A DNA stretch of 64,000 nt from Berryella wangjianweii (lineage in GTDB: Bacteria; Actinomycetota; Coriobacteriia; Coriobacteriales; Eggerthellaceae). The position numbers and the translations under genes are program-made. The notes below the pieces were generated by a model that searched no databases, was not told the DNA's origin, and saw only the letters and a list, made by a program, of their open reading frames with translations. The DNA is taken from the NCBI GenBank assembly GCA_013201155.1, contig CP053716.1, forward strand, positions 992,001 to 1,056,000, given 5' to 3'. Below, one piece after another: positions 8,287 through 17,416 of this stretch (its first letter is position 1; each line of letters starts with the position of its first letter).

Positions 8287-10017
8287 CTAATCCTTCAGGG
8301 GCGAGTAGGTGCGGCGTGCGCAGTACGACTCAAGCTGAGCCTTGCTGACGGTCTTCTCGGTGCCCTTCTTCACGTCCACGAAGGTCACGCGGTCGGTGCA
8401 CGAGTAGCAGGGGTCGATGCTTCCCACGATCAGCGCCGCATCGGCCACGGTGTTGCCGCGGAACATGTAGCGCAGCACCGGCCAGTTGCTGTACGTGGCC
8501 GCCTTGGCGCGCCAGCGGTAGCACTTCTGGTTGTCGCCCACCATCGCCCAGTGCACGTCCTCGCCGCGCGGGGCCTCGGTGTAGCCGATGCCGAACTTAT
8601 GCGGCGTGTACTTCCAGTCCTCGTTCAGGATCCTGCCGTCAGGCATGTTCTCAAGCCAGAACTCGCACATAGCGATCGAGTCCATGAACTCCTCGATGCG
8701 CACCTGGGTACGGCTCAGCACGTCGCAGCCGTCATGGCTGCGGGCCTTGAACAGGCCCTGGATGTCGGCGTAGCCGTCGAAGGGGTGGTCGAAGCGCACG
8801 TCGCGGGCAAATCCCGAACCGCGCACGCAGGGGCCCACCGGGCTGAACGCACGCGCGATCTTGCGGTCGAGCATGCCCACGCCCTTGGTGCGATCCAGGA
8901 AGTTCGGCGTGCTCATCAGCTCGTCAAGCAATGCGTTCACATCGTCGCGCAGCTTGCGGATCACGCGCAGCGTCTCGTCCTTCTGCTCCATCAGAATATC
9001 GCGCCGCACGCCGCCGATCAGGTTCAGGCCGTAGGTCTTGCGGTGGCCCGTCAGCAGCTCGGCCAGGCGCATCGAGTCCTCGCGCACCCGGAAGAAGTGC
9101 ATGAAGCCCGTGTCGAAGCCGGTGAAGTGGCACACCAGGCCCAGGTTCAGCAGGTGCGAGTGCATGCGCTCCACCTCAAGCGAGATGGCGCGGATGTACT
9201 GGGCGCGCAGGGGCACCGCGATGCCCTGCGCGTGCTCCACAGCCTCGGCGTAGGCCACCGAGTGAGCGTTTCCGCAGATGCCGCACACGCGGTCGGCCAG
9301 GAAGGTTACCGCGTCGTAGTTCATGCGCGCCTCCGCCACCTTCTCCATGCCGCGATGCACGTAGAACAGGCGGTAGTCGGCGTCGATGATGTCCTCGCCC
9401 TCTACGAACAGGCGGAAGTGACCCGGCTCGTCGGAGGTGATGTGCAGGGGACCCATCGGCATCACCGTGGTCTCCTTGCCGCCCGTGTCGGCCAGGAACT
9501 CGTAGTTCTCCACCTCGCTGGCGATCATGGGACGATGGCGGTAGTCCATGCTGTCCTTGCGCAGCGGGTACAGGTCGTCGGGCCAGTCGTCGGGCAGCAC
9601 CAGGCGCCGCTCGTCGGGCAGGCCCACCGGGCGCAGGCCGAACATGTCGCGCACCTCGCGCTCCGACCACACGCAGGCCGGCACGCGGGGGGTGACGGAG
9701 GGGAACTCGAGCGTGTCGGCCGGAACCTCCACGCGCACGGTGCACCAGCACCGGTCCTCCCCCTCCATCGAAAGGATGTAGTACAAAGCGTAGCTGCCGT
9801 TGATGGGGCGCTCGTCGTTGCCCACCATCATGGGAAGCCAGCCCCCGCGGCCGAAGTACAGGAACTCCACCACGTCGGGCAGCGAGTCCAGGGCCACCGT
9901 GATGGTCACCTGGTCGTCGCACTGCCATTCCGCCGACTTCAGCACGCCGGGGAACCGCTCGCGCACGGCCTCTACGTGGGTAGCACCGGGGCGGGCGGAA
10001 GCAACTGCCTGATCCAT
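8287..10017 (-). CDS. hyfG: Formate hydrogenlyase [NiFe]-hydrogenase large subunit (HyfG/HycE)
   Basis: 576 residues with ATG at 10017 after AAGGAGGCGAAT. The N-terminal 170 residues are a NuoC-like domain (EREVRDMFGLRP) fused to a NuoD-like catalytic domain. The four NiFe ligands are visible as Cys245/Cys248 in RVCGICGNAH and Cys537/Cys540 in DPCYSCTDR. The sequence continues 33 residues past Arg543; this matches the peptide removed from HycE after the equivalent Arg by HycI, whose gene is in this operon. Proton reduction to H2 takes place here, on the cytoplasmic side of the membrane arm. Confidence 0.96.
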   Translation of the reverse strand: MDQAVASARPGATHVEAVRERFPGVLKSAEWQCDDQVTITVALDSLPDVVEFLYFGRGGWLPMMVGNDERPINGSYALYYILSMEGEDRCWCTVRVEVPADTLEFPSVTPRVPACVWSEREVRDMFGLRPVGLPDERRLVLPDDWPDDLYPLRKDSMDYRHRPMIASEVENYEFLADTGGKETTVMPMGPLHITSDEPGHFRLFVEGEDIIDADYRLFYVHRGMEKVAEARMNYDAVTFLADRVCGICGNAHSVAYAEAVEHAQGIAVPLRAQYIRAISLEVERMHSHLLNLGLVCHFTGFDTGFMHFFRVREDSMRLAELLTGHRKTYGLNLIGGVRRDILMEQKDETLRVIRKLRDDVNALLDELMSTPNFLDRTKGVGMLDRKIARAFSPVGPCVRGSGFARDVRFDHPFDGYADIQGLFKARSHDGCDVLSRTQVRIEEFMDSIAMCEFWLENMPDGRILNEDWKYTPHKFGIGYTEAPRGEDVHWAMVGDNQKCYRWRAKAATYSNWPVLRYMFRGNTVADAALIVGSIDPCYSCTDRVTFVDVKKGTEKTVSKAQLESYCARRTYSPLKD

Positions 10018-10030
10018 ATTCGCCTCCTTG

Positions 10031-11659
10031 CTAGAGCGAGCGGTTGAGCGATGCAGGCGCCTGGGCGCCCGCATCGGCATGATCGAACAAAGAACCCACC
10101 AGAGGCGCGTTGTGAAGCACGGCCTCGTTGGTCTGCATGACGATGGCCGTCGCCTGCTCGATGCCCGACAGCACCGGAGCCGGCATGGCCACGCCGAACC
10201 ACAGGATCAGCGCCACCAGCACCACCTGGGGAGCCAGGGCGAAGGGGCTGACGTCGCCCTTCTCCATGCCCTCGGGCGCCTTGCCGAACACGGCCTGGGT
10301 GATCACATGGGCGCAGGCCGACACCACGATGGTCAGCGCGATCACGAAGATCACCACGATCACCCAGTGGCCGCCCTGCACGCCGGCGATGATGCCCGTG
10401 ATCTCGGACACGAACATGGCGAAGGGCGGGAAGCCCGCGAGGGCGAAGAAGCCGATCGACATGAGCACCGCGGTGGCGGGCATGGTGCGCAGGATGCCGC
10501 TGATCTTGTTCAGGTCACGCGTGCCGTACTTCATCAGCACGTTGCCCGAGATACAGAACAGCAGGGCCTTGGTGAAGCCGTGGGTGATGCAGTGCAGCAG
10601 CGCGGCGGCGATGCCCAGCGGGCCGCCGAAACCCAGGAACAGGGCCACGATGCCCACGTTCTCGCACGAGTGGTAGGCCAGCTTGCGCTTCAGGTCGTCC
10701 TGCGAGAACACCGCCAGGCCCGCCATGAACACCGACGCGATTCCCAAGATCAGCATGACCAGCTGCGGGAACTCGGGGCCGATGGCGCCGATCGCCAGAA
10801 TGTAGAAGCGAATCACGATCAGCATGGCGCACTTCAGCAGCACGCCCGACAGCAGGCCCGACACCGGGCTGGGAGCCTCGGAGTGAGCATCGGGCAGCCA
10901 GGTGTGCATAGGGAACAGGCCCGCCTTGGTGCCGAAGCCGATGGCTGCGAACACGAAGGCCACGCGTACCAGCATGCCGTCAAGCGAGCCGGTGTAGGGC
11001 AGCACCGAGGTCCAGAAGATCGCCTGGTGCGGGTCGGCCATCACATCGGCCGCGTTGGCGTAGATCAGCACCGTGCTGTACAGGCCGAAGGCCACGCCGG
11101 CGGTGCACACGATCACGTACTTCCAGGCCGCCTCGATCGACAGCTTGGCGTCGTAGGCGCCCACCAGGAACACCGTGGCCAGGGTGGTGGCCTCAATGGC
11201 AACCCACATCAGGATGATGTTGTTAGAGGCCGCCACCAGCAGCATGGTGAAGATGAACAGGCTGAAGAACACGTAGTACTGCTTCACGCGACCGGGCGTC
11301 ATGTGCCCGATCTGAATGTCGTGGCGCACGTAGGGGATCGAGTACATGCCCGTCAGGCAGCCGATCACGCCGATCAGGGCCACGAACACGCCGCCCAGGG
11401 CATCAAGATGCAGCCAGCCGCCCAGAGCGTCCACCGACGCGGTGCCCACCAGGCCCGTGCCGCCCTCGAAGTACACGCCGCCCGCCAGGAACACCTGGCA
11501 CACCACGTACAGCGACAGGGCCAGCACCGACAGGATCGACAGCGCGTGAACGGCCTCGAACACCCGCGCCGAAACCGACTTCGCGGGCAGCACCGCCATC
11601 AGCAGCGCGGCCGCAAGCGGAGCGGCGATCAGCGTCAGCAGGAGCGATGAGTAATCCAT
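10031..11659 (-). CDS. hyfF: Hydrogenase membrane subunit HyfF (antiporter/NuoN-like)
   Basis: 542 residues and about 14 transmembrane segments. Antiporter-type motifs are visible: EATTLATVFLVG, with the conserved Glu of TM5; FGTKAGLFPMHTWLPDAHSEAPSPVSGLLSG; DDLKRKLAYHSCENVGI; and HGFTKALLF. The ATG at 11659 was preferred to the in-frame ATG two codons earlier because AGGAGG lies six bases before it and touches the other. HyfF is one of the extra membrane subunits that set Hyf (FHL-2) apart from Hyc, and is thought to help pump ions. Confidence 0.92.
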   Translation of the reverse strand: MDYSSLLLTLIAAPLAAALLMAVLPAKSVSARVFEAVHALSILSVLALSLYVVCQVFLAGGVYFEGGTGLVGTASVDALGGWLHLDALGGVFVALIGVIGCLTGMYSIPYVRHDIQIGHMTPGRVKQYYVFFSLFIFTMLLVAASNNIILMWVAIEATTLATVFLVGAYDAKLSIEAAWKYVIVCTAGVAFGLYSTVLIYANAADVMADPHQAIFWTSVLPYTGSLDGMLVRVAFVFAAIGFGTKAGLFPMHTWLPDAHSEAPSPVSGLLSGVLLKCAMLIVIRFYILAIGAIGPEFPQLVMLILGIASVFMAGLAVFSQDDLKRKLAYHSCENVGIVALFLGFGGPLGIAAALLHCITHGFTKALLFCISGNVLMKYGTRDLNKISGILRTMPATAVLMSIGFFALAGFPPFAMFVSEITGIIAGVQGGHWVIVVIFVIALTIVVSACAHVITQAVFGKAPEGMEKGDVSPFALAPQVVLVALILWFGVAMPAPVLSGIEQATAIVMQTNEAVLHNAPLVGSLFDHADAGAQAPASLNRSL

Positions 11660-11669
11660 GGTCATCCTC

Positions 11670-12323
11670 CTAACCCTTCAGTTCCATGAGCTGCTCGGCA
11701 TCGAGCGAGCCGGTGGTACGGTACACGCGGTAGGCCACCACGGCCATGATGATCACGGCGAAGAAGGCGTCGGTTGCCACGCCCACCTCCACCAGCTCGG
11801 GCGCCTGAGGCGCCAGCAGAGCCAGGGTGAGGTGCGAGCCGTTCTCCATCAGGCAGTAGCCGAACACCTGCTTGATGATGTTGCGCTGCGTGACGATGCA
11901 CGTCAGGCCGATGAAGAAGTGGGCCAGCGAGATCGCCAGCGCAGGCTTCACCTCAAGGGCCGTGGGCAGGCTGAAGCCCTGCACCACCGCGAAGCACACG
12001 CCCACCTCAAGCGCCACCAGCACCAGGCTGAGCGTGGGGCTGATGCGCGGCGCGAGGTCGGCACCGGCGTCGCCCACCTTCTTGGCCAGGTACAGGATGA
12101 TGGCAGGCACCACCAGCACCTTGGTGACGAAGGCCGTTCCCGCCCATGTGAACAGCTCGTTCGACGCCGTCGCCGCGCCCAGCGCCACGAACATCAGCAC
12201 CAGCACGAACGACTGAAGCGCGTAGCTGTAGGCAGCCGGCTTCGCCTTCTTCGAGAGGACCACCATCATCGACGTGACGATGAGCAGGCCTCCCAGAACG
12301 TTAACGAGGGTAAATTCAGTCAT
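11670..12323 (-). CDS. hyfE: Hydrogenase membrane subunit HyfE
   Basis: 217 residues, seven predicted hydrophobic segments, against 216 for E. coli HyfE. The N-terminal half resembles a NuoK-like module: VNVLGGLLIVTSMMVVLSKK, AYSYALQSFVL, and a second region LAHFFIGLTCIVTQRNIIKQVFGYCLMENG. AGGAGGAGGGCGCT precedes the ATG. HyfE is found in Hyf-type complexes and not in Hyc, so its presence supports the FHL-2 assignment. Confidence 0.92.
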   Translation of the reverse strand: MTEFTLVNVLGGLLIVTSMMVVLSKKAKPAAYSYALQSFVLVLMFVALGAATASNELFTWAGTAFVTKVLVVPAIILYLAKKVGDAGADLAPRISPTLSLVLVALEVGVCFAVVQGFSLPTALEVKPALAISLAHFFIGLTCIVTQRNIIKQVFGYCLMENGSHLTLALLAPQAPELVEVGVATDAFFAVIIMAVVAYRVYRTTGSLDAEQLMELKG

Positions 12324-12335
12324 AGCGCCCTCCTC

Positions 12336-13790
12336 CTAGCCCAGCCATGCCGCGGCGATGTAGCTGGAAGCCATCACCATGACGATCAGAACCACCAGCA
12401 CGCCGGCCATGGCCTTGGGTACGGGCTGGCTGTTGGCAACCACCTCGGAGGGCTCGCCGGGCAGCACGCTGCCCGCCCACTTCAGGAACCAGGCGAAGCA
12501 GCCCACCGTCTCGATCAGCGCGATGATCACGATCGCCATGAGGATCGGGTTGCCCTCGGCCACATGGATGCCGCCGCAGAACACGATGTACTTGCTGAAG
12601 AACAGGTTCATGGGGGGAGCGCCCGCAATGGCGAACGCACCCACGCCGAAGCCGATGGCCAGCAGGGGCTGCTTCTTCAGCACGCCCTTGATCTGGGGCA
12701 GCATGCGGGTGCCCATGGTGTAGCTGAAGGCGCCGGCCACCAGGAAGAACAGGGTCTTGGTGAACGCGTGGTTGAAGATGTGCGCCACGCTGCCCTCGAA
12801 GGCCAGGCCGCTGCCGAAGATGTAGAAGCCGAAGCCCAGGAAGATGTAGGCCAGCTGCGAGATGGTCGAGAAGGCCAGCAGGCGCTTCATGTCCTTCTGC
12901 GGCAGGTACATGAGGAACGCGAACAGGCAGGTGAGAATGCCGCCGATCACCACGACCCAGCCCACGACCTCGTTGACGGGACCCGCGCCGATCAGCGCGC
13001 GGGCGAACAGGGCCACGCCCACCTTCACCATCGACGCGCCGTGCAGGTAAGCCGACACCGGCGTGGGCGCCTCCATGGCGGAGGGCAGCCACATGTAGAA
13101 GGGCAGCTGAGCCGACTTGCCCCAAGCCGCCATCAGAATGAGCAGCAGAGCCGCCGTCTTGGCGCCCTCGGGCAGGGCCACCAGGGCCGAGGTGTCGAAG
13201 GTGCCGGTGTTCAGGAACAGGATGCCCGCCGCGGCGTACAGGCCCAGCGAGGCGATGTGCGTGAGAATCAGGGCCTTCATGGCCGACTTGCGCGCGGTGG
13301 CGGTGTCGTAGTAGCCGATCAGGGCCCACGAGCAGGCGCCCGTCACTTCGAAGAACAGCAGCTGACCCAGAATGGTGGACGAGTACACGAAGCCCGCCAT
13401 GGCGCCGATGAACACCGTGAAGAAGGCGTAGAAGCGCCGGCGCGGGGCATCTGCGTGCTCGCGGTTGCCCGCGTTGAGGTAGCCCACCGAGTAGATCGAG
13501 ATCAGCAGGCCGATGCCCACGAAGCAGGGCGCCAGCAGCACGCTGACCTTATCGAACACAAAGCCGAAGATGGCCGTGTTTCCCAGCGCCGCGAAGGTGG
13601 CCGTCAGCGATTCGGCGCCCGTGGAGCTCATGAGGTTCCACACCGCCAGCGTGAGCGCGGTGGACACCGCCGCCGCGCCGATGCACAGCGTCTTGGCGTA
13701 CTTCTGGGGGATCATGACGATCAGACCCGCGGCCACGAAGGGCACGAGCACCGAGGCCATCGCCAGAAGGGTGAGGTTGTTCAGTACCAT
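12336..13790 (-). CDS. hyfD: Hydrogenase membrane subunit HyfD (NuoL/M/N-like)
   Basis: 484 residues, around 14 transmembrane segments. Motifs of the antiporter family include FFEVTGACSWALIGYYD, WGKSAQLPFYMWLPSAMEAPTPVSAYLHGASMVK written across TM7-8, KDMKRLLAFSTISQLAYI and HIFNHAFTKTLFFL. The start at ATG 13790 (MVLNN) is preferred over an in-frame GTG nine bases earlier, since GGAGG lies eight bases upstream of the ATG and overlaps the GTG. It is the second of three antiporter-like subunits in this operon. Confidence 0.92.
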   Translation of the reverse strand: MVLNNLTLLAMASVLVPFVAAGLIVMIPQKYAKTLCIGAAAVSTALTLAVWNLMSSTGAESLTATFAALGNTAIFGFVFDKVSVLLAPCFVGIGLLISIYSVGYLNAGNREHADAPRRRFYAFFTVFIGAMAGFVYSSTILGQLLFFEVTGACSWALIGYYDTATARKSAMKALILTHIASLGLYAAAGILFLNTGTFDTSALVALPEGAKTAALLLILMAAWGKSAQLPFYMWLPSAMEAPTPVSAYLHGASMVKVGVALFARALIGAGPVNEVVGWVVVIGGILTCLFAFLMYLPQKDMKRLLAFSTISQLAYIFLGFGFYIFGSGLAFEGSVAHIFNHAFTKTLFFLVAGAFSYTMGTRMLPQIKGVLKKQPLLAIGFGVGAFAIAGAPPMNLFFSKYIVFCGGIHVAEGNPILMAIVIIALIETVGCFAWFLKWAGSVLPGEPSEVVANSQPVPKAMAGVLVVLIVMVMASSYIAAAWLG

Positions 13791-13805
13791 TCGATCCACC
13801 TCCCC

Positions 13806-14735
13806 TTACATTCCCAGGGCGCAGAACACGAAGGCCACAAGCGAGATGCCCACGACCAGCCATGTCTGACGACCCACATACTTCCAGCGCACGCGCGACA
13901 CGCTGTTCTCGATGAACGTGCACAGCAGCGCGATGACGCCGACCTTCAGCACATATGCCGCCTCGCCGGTCAGCAGGCCCAGGAACGACATGTCCGTGGC
14001 GCTGCCGAACGGAAGGAAGATCGCCACGAACCAGCTGATCACGATGACCTGCTTCATGGACATGGCCACCTTGATCATGGCCAGCGACGGACCCGAGTAC
14101 TCCTGCAGGGGGCCTTCCTGGATCTCCTGCTCGGCCTCGGCCGCGTCGTAGGGCAGCTTGCCCAGCTCGATGTAGCAGGCGGCGGCGAAGGCGATGCCGG
14201 CCACCAGCACGGCTACCGGGCTGTTGGTTGCCATCGAGCCGATGACCTCGCCCATACCGCCCACGTTGGTGGTGCCGGTTGCAATGGCCACCACGAACAG
14301 GGCCAGCATCATGGAGGGCTCCACCAGCACGCCGATCAGCAGCTCGCGAATGCCGCCCAGGCCGCCGTAGGCGTTCGAGCGGTCCACGCCCGCCAGGGCG
14401 AAGAAGAACCTCGGGATCGCCAGCAGGTAGATGATGGCGATGATGTCACCCAGAGCCGGGACGGGGCTGAACCGGGTGATCATGGGGATGCCGCACGCCA
14501 GCAGGAACATGACGGCAAGGAACAGCGGCGGCATGAGGCGCGACACGAAGCTCGCATCCGCCGTGTGAAGGTCCTGGCGCCGCAGCAGCTTGACGATGTC
14601 GTAGTAGTCCTGAAGGATCGGAGGGCCCTTGCGCGTGTGGATCTTCGCACGCAGGAACCTCGACACGCCCGAGAACAGGGGGGCAAGCAGCAGCAGGAGC
14701 AGGGCCTGCAGTATGCCGATGATGATTTCAGCCAT
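13806..14735 (-). CDS. hyfC: Hydrogenase membrane subunit HyfC (NuoH-like)
   Basis: 309 residues, eight transmembrane segments, of the NuoH/HycD family that anchors the soluble arm to the membrane. LFSGVSRFLRAKIHTRKGPPILQDYYDIVKLL is the typical N-terminal loop (given in part here), followed by ELGKLPYDAAEAEQEIQEG with the conserved acidic residues. AAAGGAGGTGCGAA gives an excellent ribosome binding site. Only 12 bases separate it from hyfB upstream. Confidence 0.94.
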   Translation of the reverse strand: MAEIIIGILQALLLLLLAPLFSGVSRFLRAKIHTRKGPPILQDYYDIVKLLRRQDLHTADASFVSRLMPPLFLAVMFLLACGIPMITRFSPVPALGDIIAIIYLLAIPRFFFALAGVDRSNAYGGLGGIRELLIGVLVEPSMMLALFVVAIATGTTNVGGMGEVIGSMATNSPVAVLVAGIAFAAACYIELGKLPYDAAEAEQEIQEGPLQEYSGPSLAMIKVAMSMKQVIVISWFVAIFLPFGSATDMSFLGLLTGEAAYVLKVGVIALLCTFIENSVSRVRWKYVGRQTWLVVGISLVAFVFCALGM

Positions 14736-14747
14736 TTCGCACCTCCT

Positions 14748-16763
14748 TTACAGTAGAACCGCGAGTGCGATCAGGGCGACCAGGGCCGCCACGATGTAGA
14801 CGATGTACAGGCGGAAGTCGCCGCCCTCAATGGCCTGGACCTTCGAGCTGATCCAGTGCACGAACCGCGACGCGGTGGCAACCACGTAGGTGTCGGCCAG
14901 GTTCTCGGCCGCCCGCGCTCCACCGACGGTGCGCTCGTAGGCGCTCACGAAGCGCGAGGCCTGGGCGGCGCAGACGGTGCGGACCTTGTACAGGGGCCCC
15001 AGGAAACCGTTCACCTGGGCGCCGAAGCTGGTGGCAACCACCGGCATATGGGCGTCGGGGTTGTAACCGCAGGCCCAGGGCTCCTGACGCGATGCCGAGG
15101 AGCCGCTCGACAGCGCCGAGCGCAGACCCCAGGCAAGGGCCACCAGGCCGATCAGCAGCACGGCCATCAGCGGGGTGGACATGAAGCCGCCGTTCGCGGG
15201 ATTCACCAGCGCCAGACCGTCGGCCACCGTCGCCGGGTGCGCCTGCACCATGGCTGCGGCGGCGTTCTCCATGATCGGAGCCACCACCGGGGCGCCGATG
15301 CCCAGCAGCACGCACAGCACGGCGATGAACACCATGCTCAGCTTCATGGGCCCGGGAACCTCAACGGCCTTGCGGGCCGCCTCGGAGCGCGGTGCCGACA
15401 GGAAGGTGACGCCGTAGGCCTTCACGAAGCAGGTGACGGCCAGCGCGCCCGTGATGGCCAGCGATACCGTGGCCAGGGCGGCGAAGGTGCGCACCACCGG
15501 CGAGCCCTCGAAGGCGATGCTGATCATCGACTGGTAGGTGAACCATTCCGACACGAAGCCGTTCAGCGGCGGGATGGCCGAGATGGCCAGCGAGCCGATC
15601 AGGAAGCACATGCCGGTGACCGGCATGACGCGGGCCAGGCCGCCCATCTTCTCCATGTCGCGGGTGCCCGTGGTGTACAGCACCGCGCCCGCGCCCAGGA
15701 ACAGCAGGCCCTTGAACATGGCGTGGTTCAGCAGGTGGTAGAAGCCGGCCATGAAGCCCAGCACGGCCACCGTGACGTTGCCCGTGGCCAGGCCGATGAA
15801 GCCGGTGCCCACGCCCAGCAGGATGATGCCGATGTTCTCGACCGAGTGGTAGGCCAGCAGGCGCTTGATGTCATGCTCGGCCAGGGCGTACACCACGCCC
15901 AGCACCGACGACACCGCGCCGAACACCAGCACCAGCACGCCCCACCACAGCTCGACGGGGCACGACTGCAGGATGTCCAGACCGACCTTCACCATGCCGA
16001 ACACGCCGATCTTGATCATGCCGCCCGACATGAGGGCCGACACGTTCGACGGCGCGGCCGGGTGCGCCTGGGGCAGCCACGAGTGGAACGGGATCATGCC
16101 CGCCTTGCACCCGAAGCCCACGAAGCACAGCACGAAGGCCAGCGAGGCCACCAGCGGGCTGAAGGGCGTCTGACGGAAGCTCTGGAACTCGAACGAGCCG
16201 GTGATGCCCGACATCACGAAGAACGCGATCATGATCAGGAAGAAGCCCACATGGGCCATCACCAGGTACAGGAAGCCTCCCTTGATCGACGCCTCGTTCT
16301 GCTCGATGATCACGAGGAAGTACGAGGTCAGCGACATCAACTCGAAGAACACGAGGAACCAGAACGCGTTGTCAACGCAGATCACGAAGCCCATGGAGGC
16401 CACGAACAGGTTCATGAAGAAGCCCACCGTGCCCAGGCCGTGGCCCTTGTACTCGTCGAAGTAGTTCAGGCCGTACACCCATGCCGCCAGCGCCAGCAGG
16501 GAAATCACCAGCACCAGCAGACCCGCCAGCGGGTTCATGAGAATGGTGAAGTCGGCGAAGGAGAACGGGGTGGGCACGACGGTGTACTCGGCGGGACCGG
16601 TAAGGGCCAGGATGCCCGACCCGATGCCCGCGAGTGCCGAGGCGGCGCCGAACAGGCAGCCGATCACCTTCGAGGTTTCCTGCGAGCGGATGAACGCGAT
16701 CGAGATGAGCGCGCCCAGGCACGACAGGGCCACCGAAGCCAGGAACAAGCCTGTTGAGGTCAT
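14748..16763 (-). CDS. hyfB: Hydrogenase membrane subunit HyfB (NuoL-like)
   Basis: 671 residues, almost the length of E. coli HyfB (672), with about 16 transmembrane segments. Key stretches are FWFLVFFELMSLTSYFLV with the TM5 Glu, GCKAGMIPFHSWLPQAHPAA, HDIKRLLAYHSVENIGIILLG and NHAMFKGLLFLGAG. The C-terminal 120 residues form the long HyfB/HycC-type extension with a last transmembrane helix. The ATG at 16763 overlaps the hyfA stop in an ATGA, so the two are translationally coupled. Confidence 0.95.
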   Translation of the reverse strand: MTSTGLFLASVALSCLGALISIAFIRSQETSKVIGCLFGAASALAGIGSGILALTGPAEYTVVPTPFSFADFTILMNPLAGLLVLVISLLALAAWVYGLNYFDEYKGHGLGTVGFFMNLFVASMGFVICVDNAFWFLVFFELMSLTSYFLVIIEQNEASIKGGFLYLVMAHVGFFLIMIAFFVMSGITGSFEFQSFRQTPFSPLVASLAFVLCFVGFGCKAGMIPFHSWLPQAHPAAPSNVSALMSGGMIKIGVFGMVKVGLDILQSCPVELWWGVLVLVFGAVSSVLGVVYALAEHDIKRLLAYHSVENIGIILLGVGTGFIGLATGNVTVAVLGFMAGFYHLLNHAMFKGLLFLGAGAVLYTTGTRDMEKMGGLARVMPVTGMCFLIGSLAISAIPPLNGFVSEWFTYQSMISIAFEGSPVVRTFAALATVSLAITGALAVTCFVKAYGVTFLSAPRSEAARKAVEVPGPMKLSMVFIAVLCVLLGIGAPVVAPIMENAAAAMVQAHPATVADGLALVNPANGGFMSTPLMAVLLIGLVALAWGLRSALSSGSSASRQEPWACGYNPDAHMPVVATSFGAQVNGFLGPLYKVRTVCAAQASRFVSAYERTVGGARAAENLADTYVVATASRFVHWISSKVQAIEGGDFRLYIVYIVAALVALIALAVLL

Positions 16764-17359
16764 CGTTGCTCCTCCCTTCTGATAGCCGTGAGCTCGGGCT
16801 GGAGCGCCTCCTGCGCCACTGCCGAACCCAGACGCCGCTGCTTGGCGGTGTCGGCCAGGTCATCGCCCACCACGTAGGTCAGCGCGTTGGTGGGGCAGGC
16901 CGGCACGCAGCGCGGGCCGCCCTCGGGGTCGTATGAGCACAGGTCGCACTTCACCGCGCAGGTGATCACGCCAACCTCCCAGCGCAGCAGCGAGCTGAGC
17001 GACTTGGGATACGTGGGCGTGGCGAACATGGTGCCAGCCACGCCCGCGATGGACGTGCCGGCCGGGTGCACCGCCCCGAAGGGGCACACGATCGCGCACA
17101 GCTTGCAACCGATGCAGGTCTGCTCGTTGACCTGTATCGACCCGCTCTCCCGCGTGATCGCGTCCACCGGACACACCTCAAGGCAAGGCGCGCCCTCGCA
17201 GTGATGGCACGTGATGGCTGCTGATATCTCTCTGGTTGTCACCACCGACAACCGTGGCTCGCCTTGAAGGCCCACATCACGATGGCCCTCGCTGCAAGCC
17301 GCCTGGCAAGTGCCACAGCCAATGCACTTGTCGGGCTCAACGGCGATAAATCGATTCAC
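16760..17359 (-). CDS. hyfA: Electron-transfer ferredoxin HyfA/HycB-like, 4x[4Fe-4S]
   Basis: 199 residues, beginning with GTG at 17359 five bases after AAGGAG. Cysteine groups CIGCGTCQAACSEGH, CHHCEGAPCLEVCP, CIGCKLCAIVCP and CDLCSYDPEGGPRCVPACP make the four-cluster arrangement of the DmsB/HycB/HydN family. It links the formate dehydrogenase encoded just upstream to the hydrogenase. It follows fdhF by 57 bases and overlaps hyfB by four. Confidence 0.93.
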   Translation of the reverse strand: MNRFIAVEPDKCIGCGTCQAACSEGHRDVGLQGEPRLSVVTTREISAAITCHHCEGAPCLEVCPVDAITRESGSIQVNEQTCIGCKLCAIVCPFGAVHPAGTSIAGVAGTMFATPTYPKSLSSLLRWEVGVITCAVKCDLCSYDPEGGPRCVPACPTNALTYVVGDDLADTAKQRRLGSAVAQEALQPELTAIRREEQR

Positions 17360-17416
17360 ATCCGCTCCTTACTGATCGCAGGCCGGGGCGGGGTGGCCCC
17401 GGCCTGCTTAAACGGA

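Noticed and set aside
11658..14756. 1032-codon open frame on the plus strand
   Set aside because: It is antisense to hyfF-hyfE-hyfD-hyfC, rich in His/Gln/Arg/Gly, and crosses several genes. It arises from high GC and strong codon bias in the real genes.
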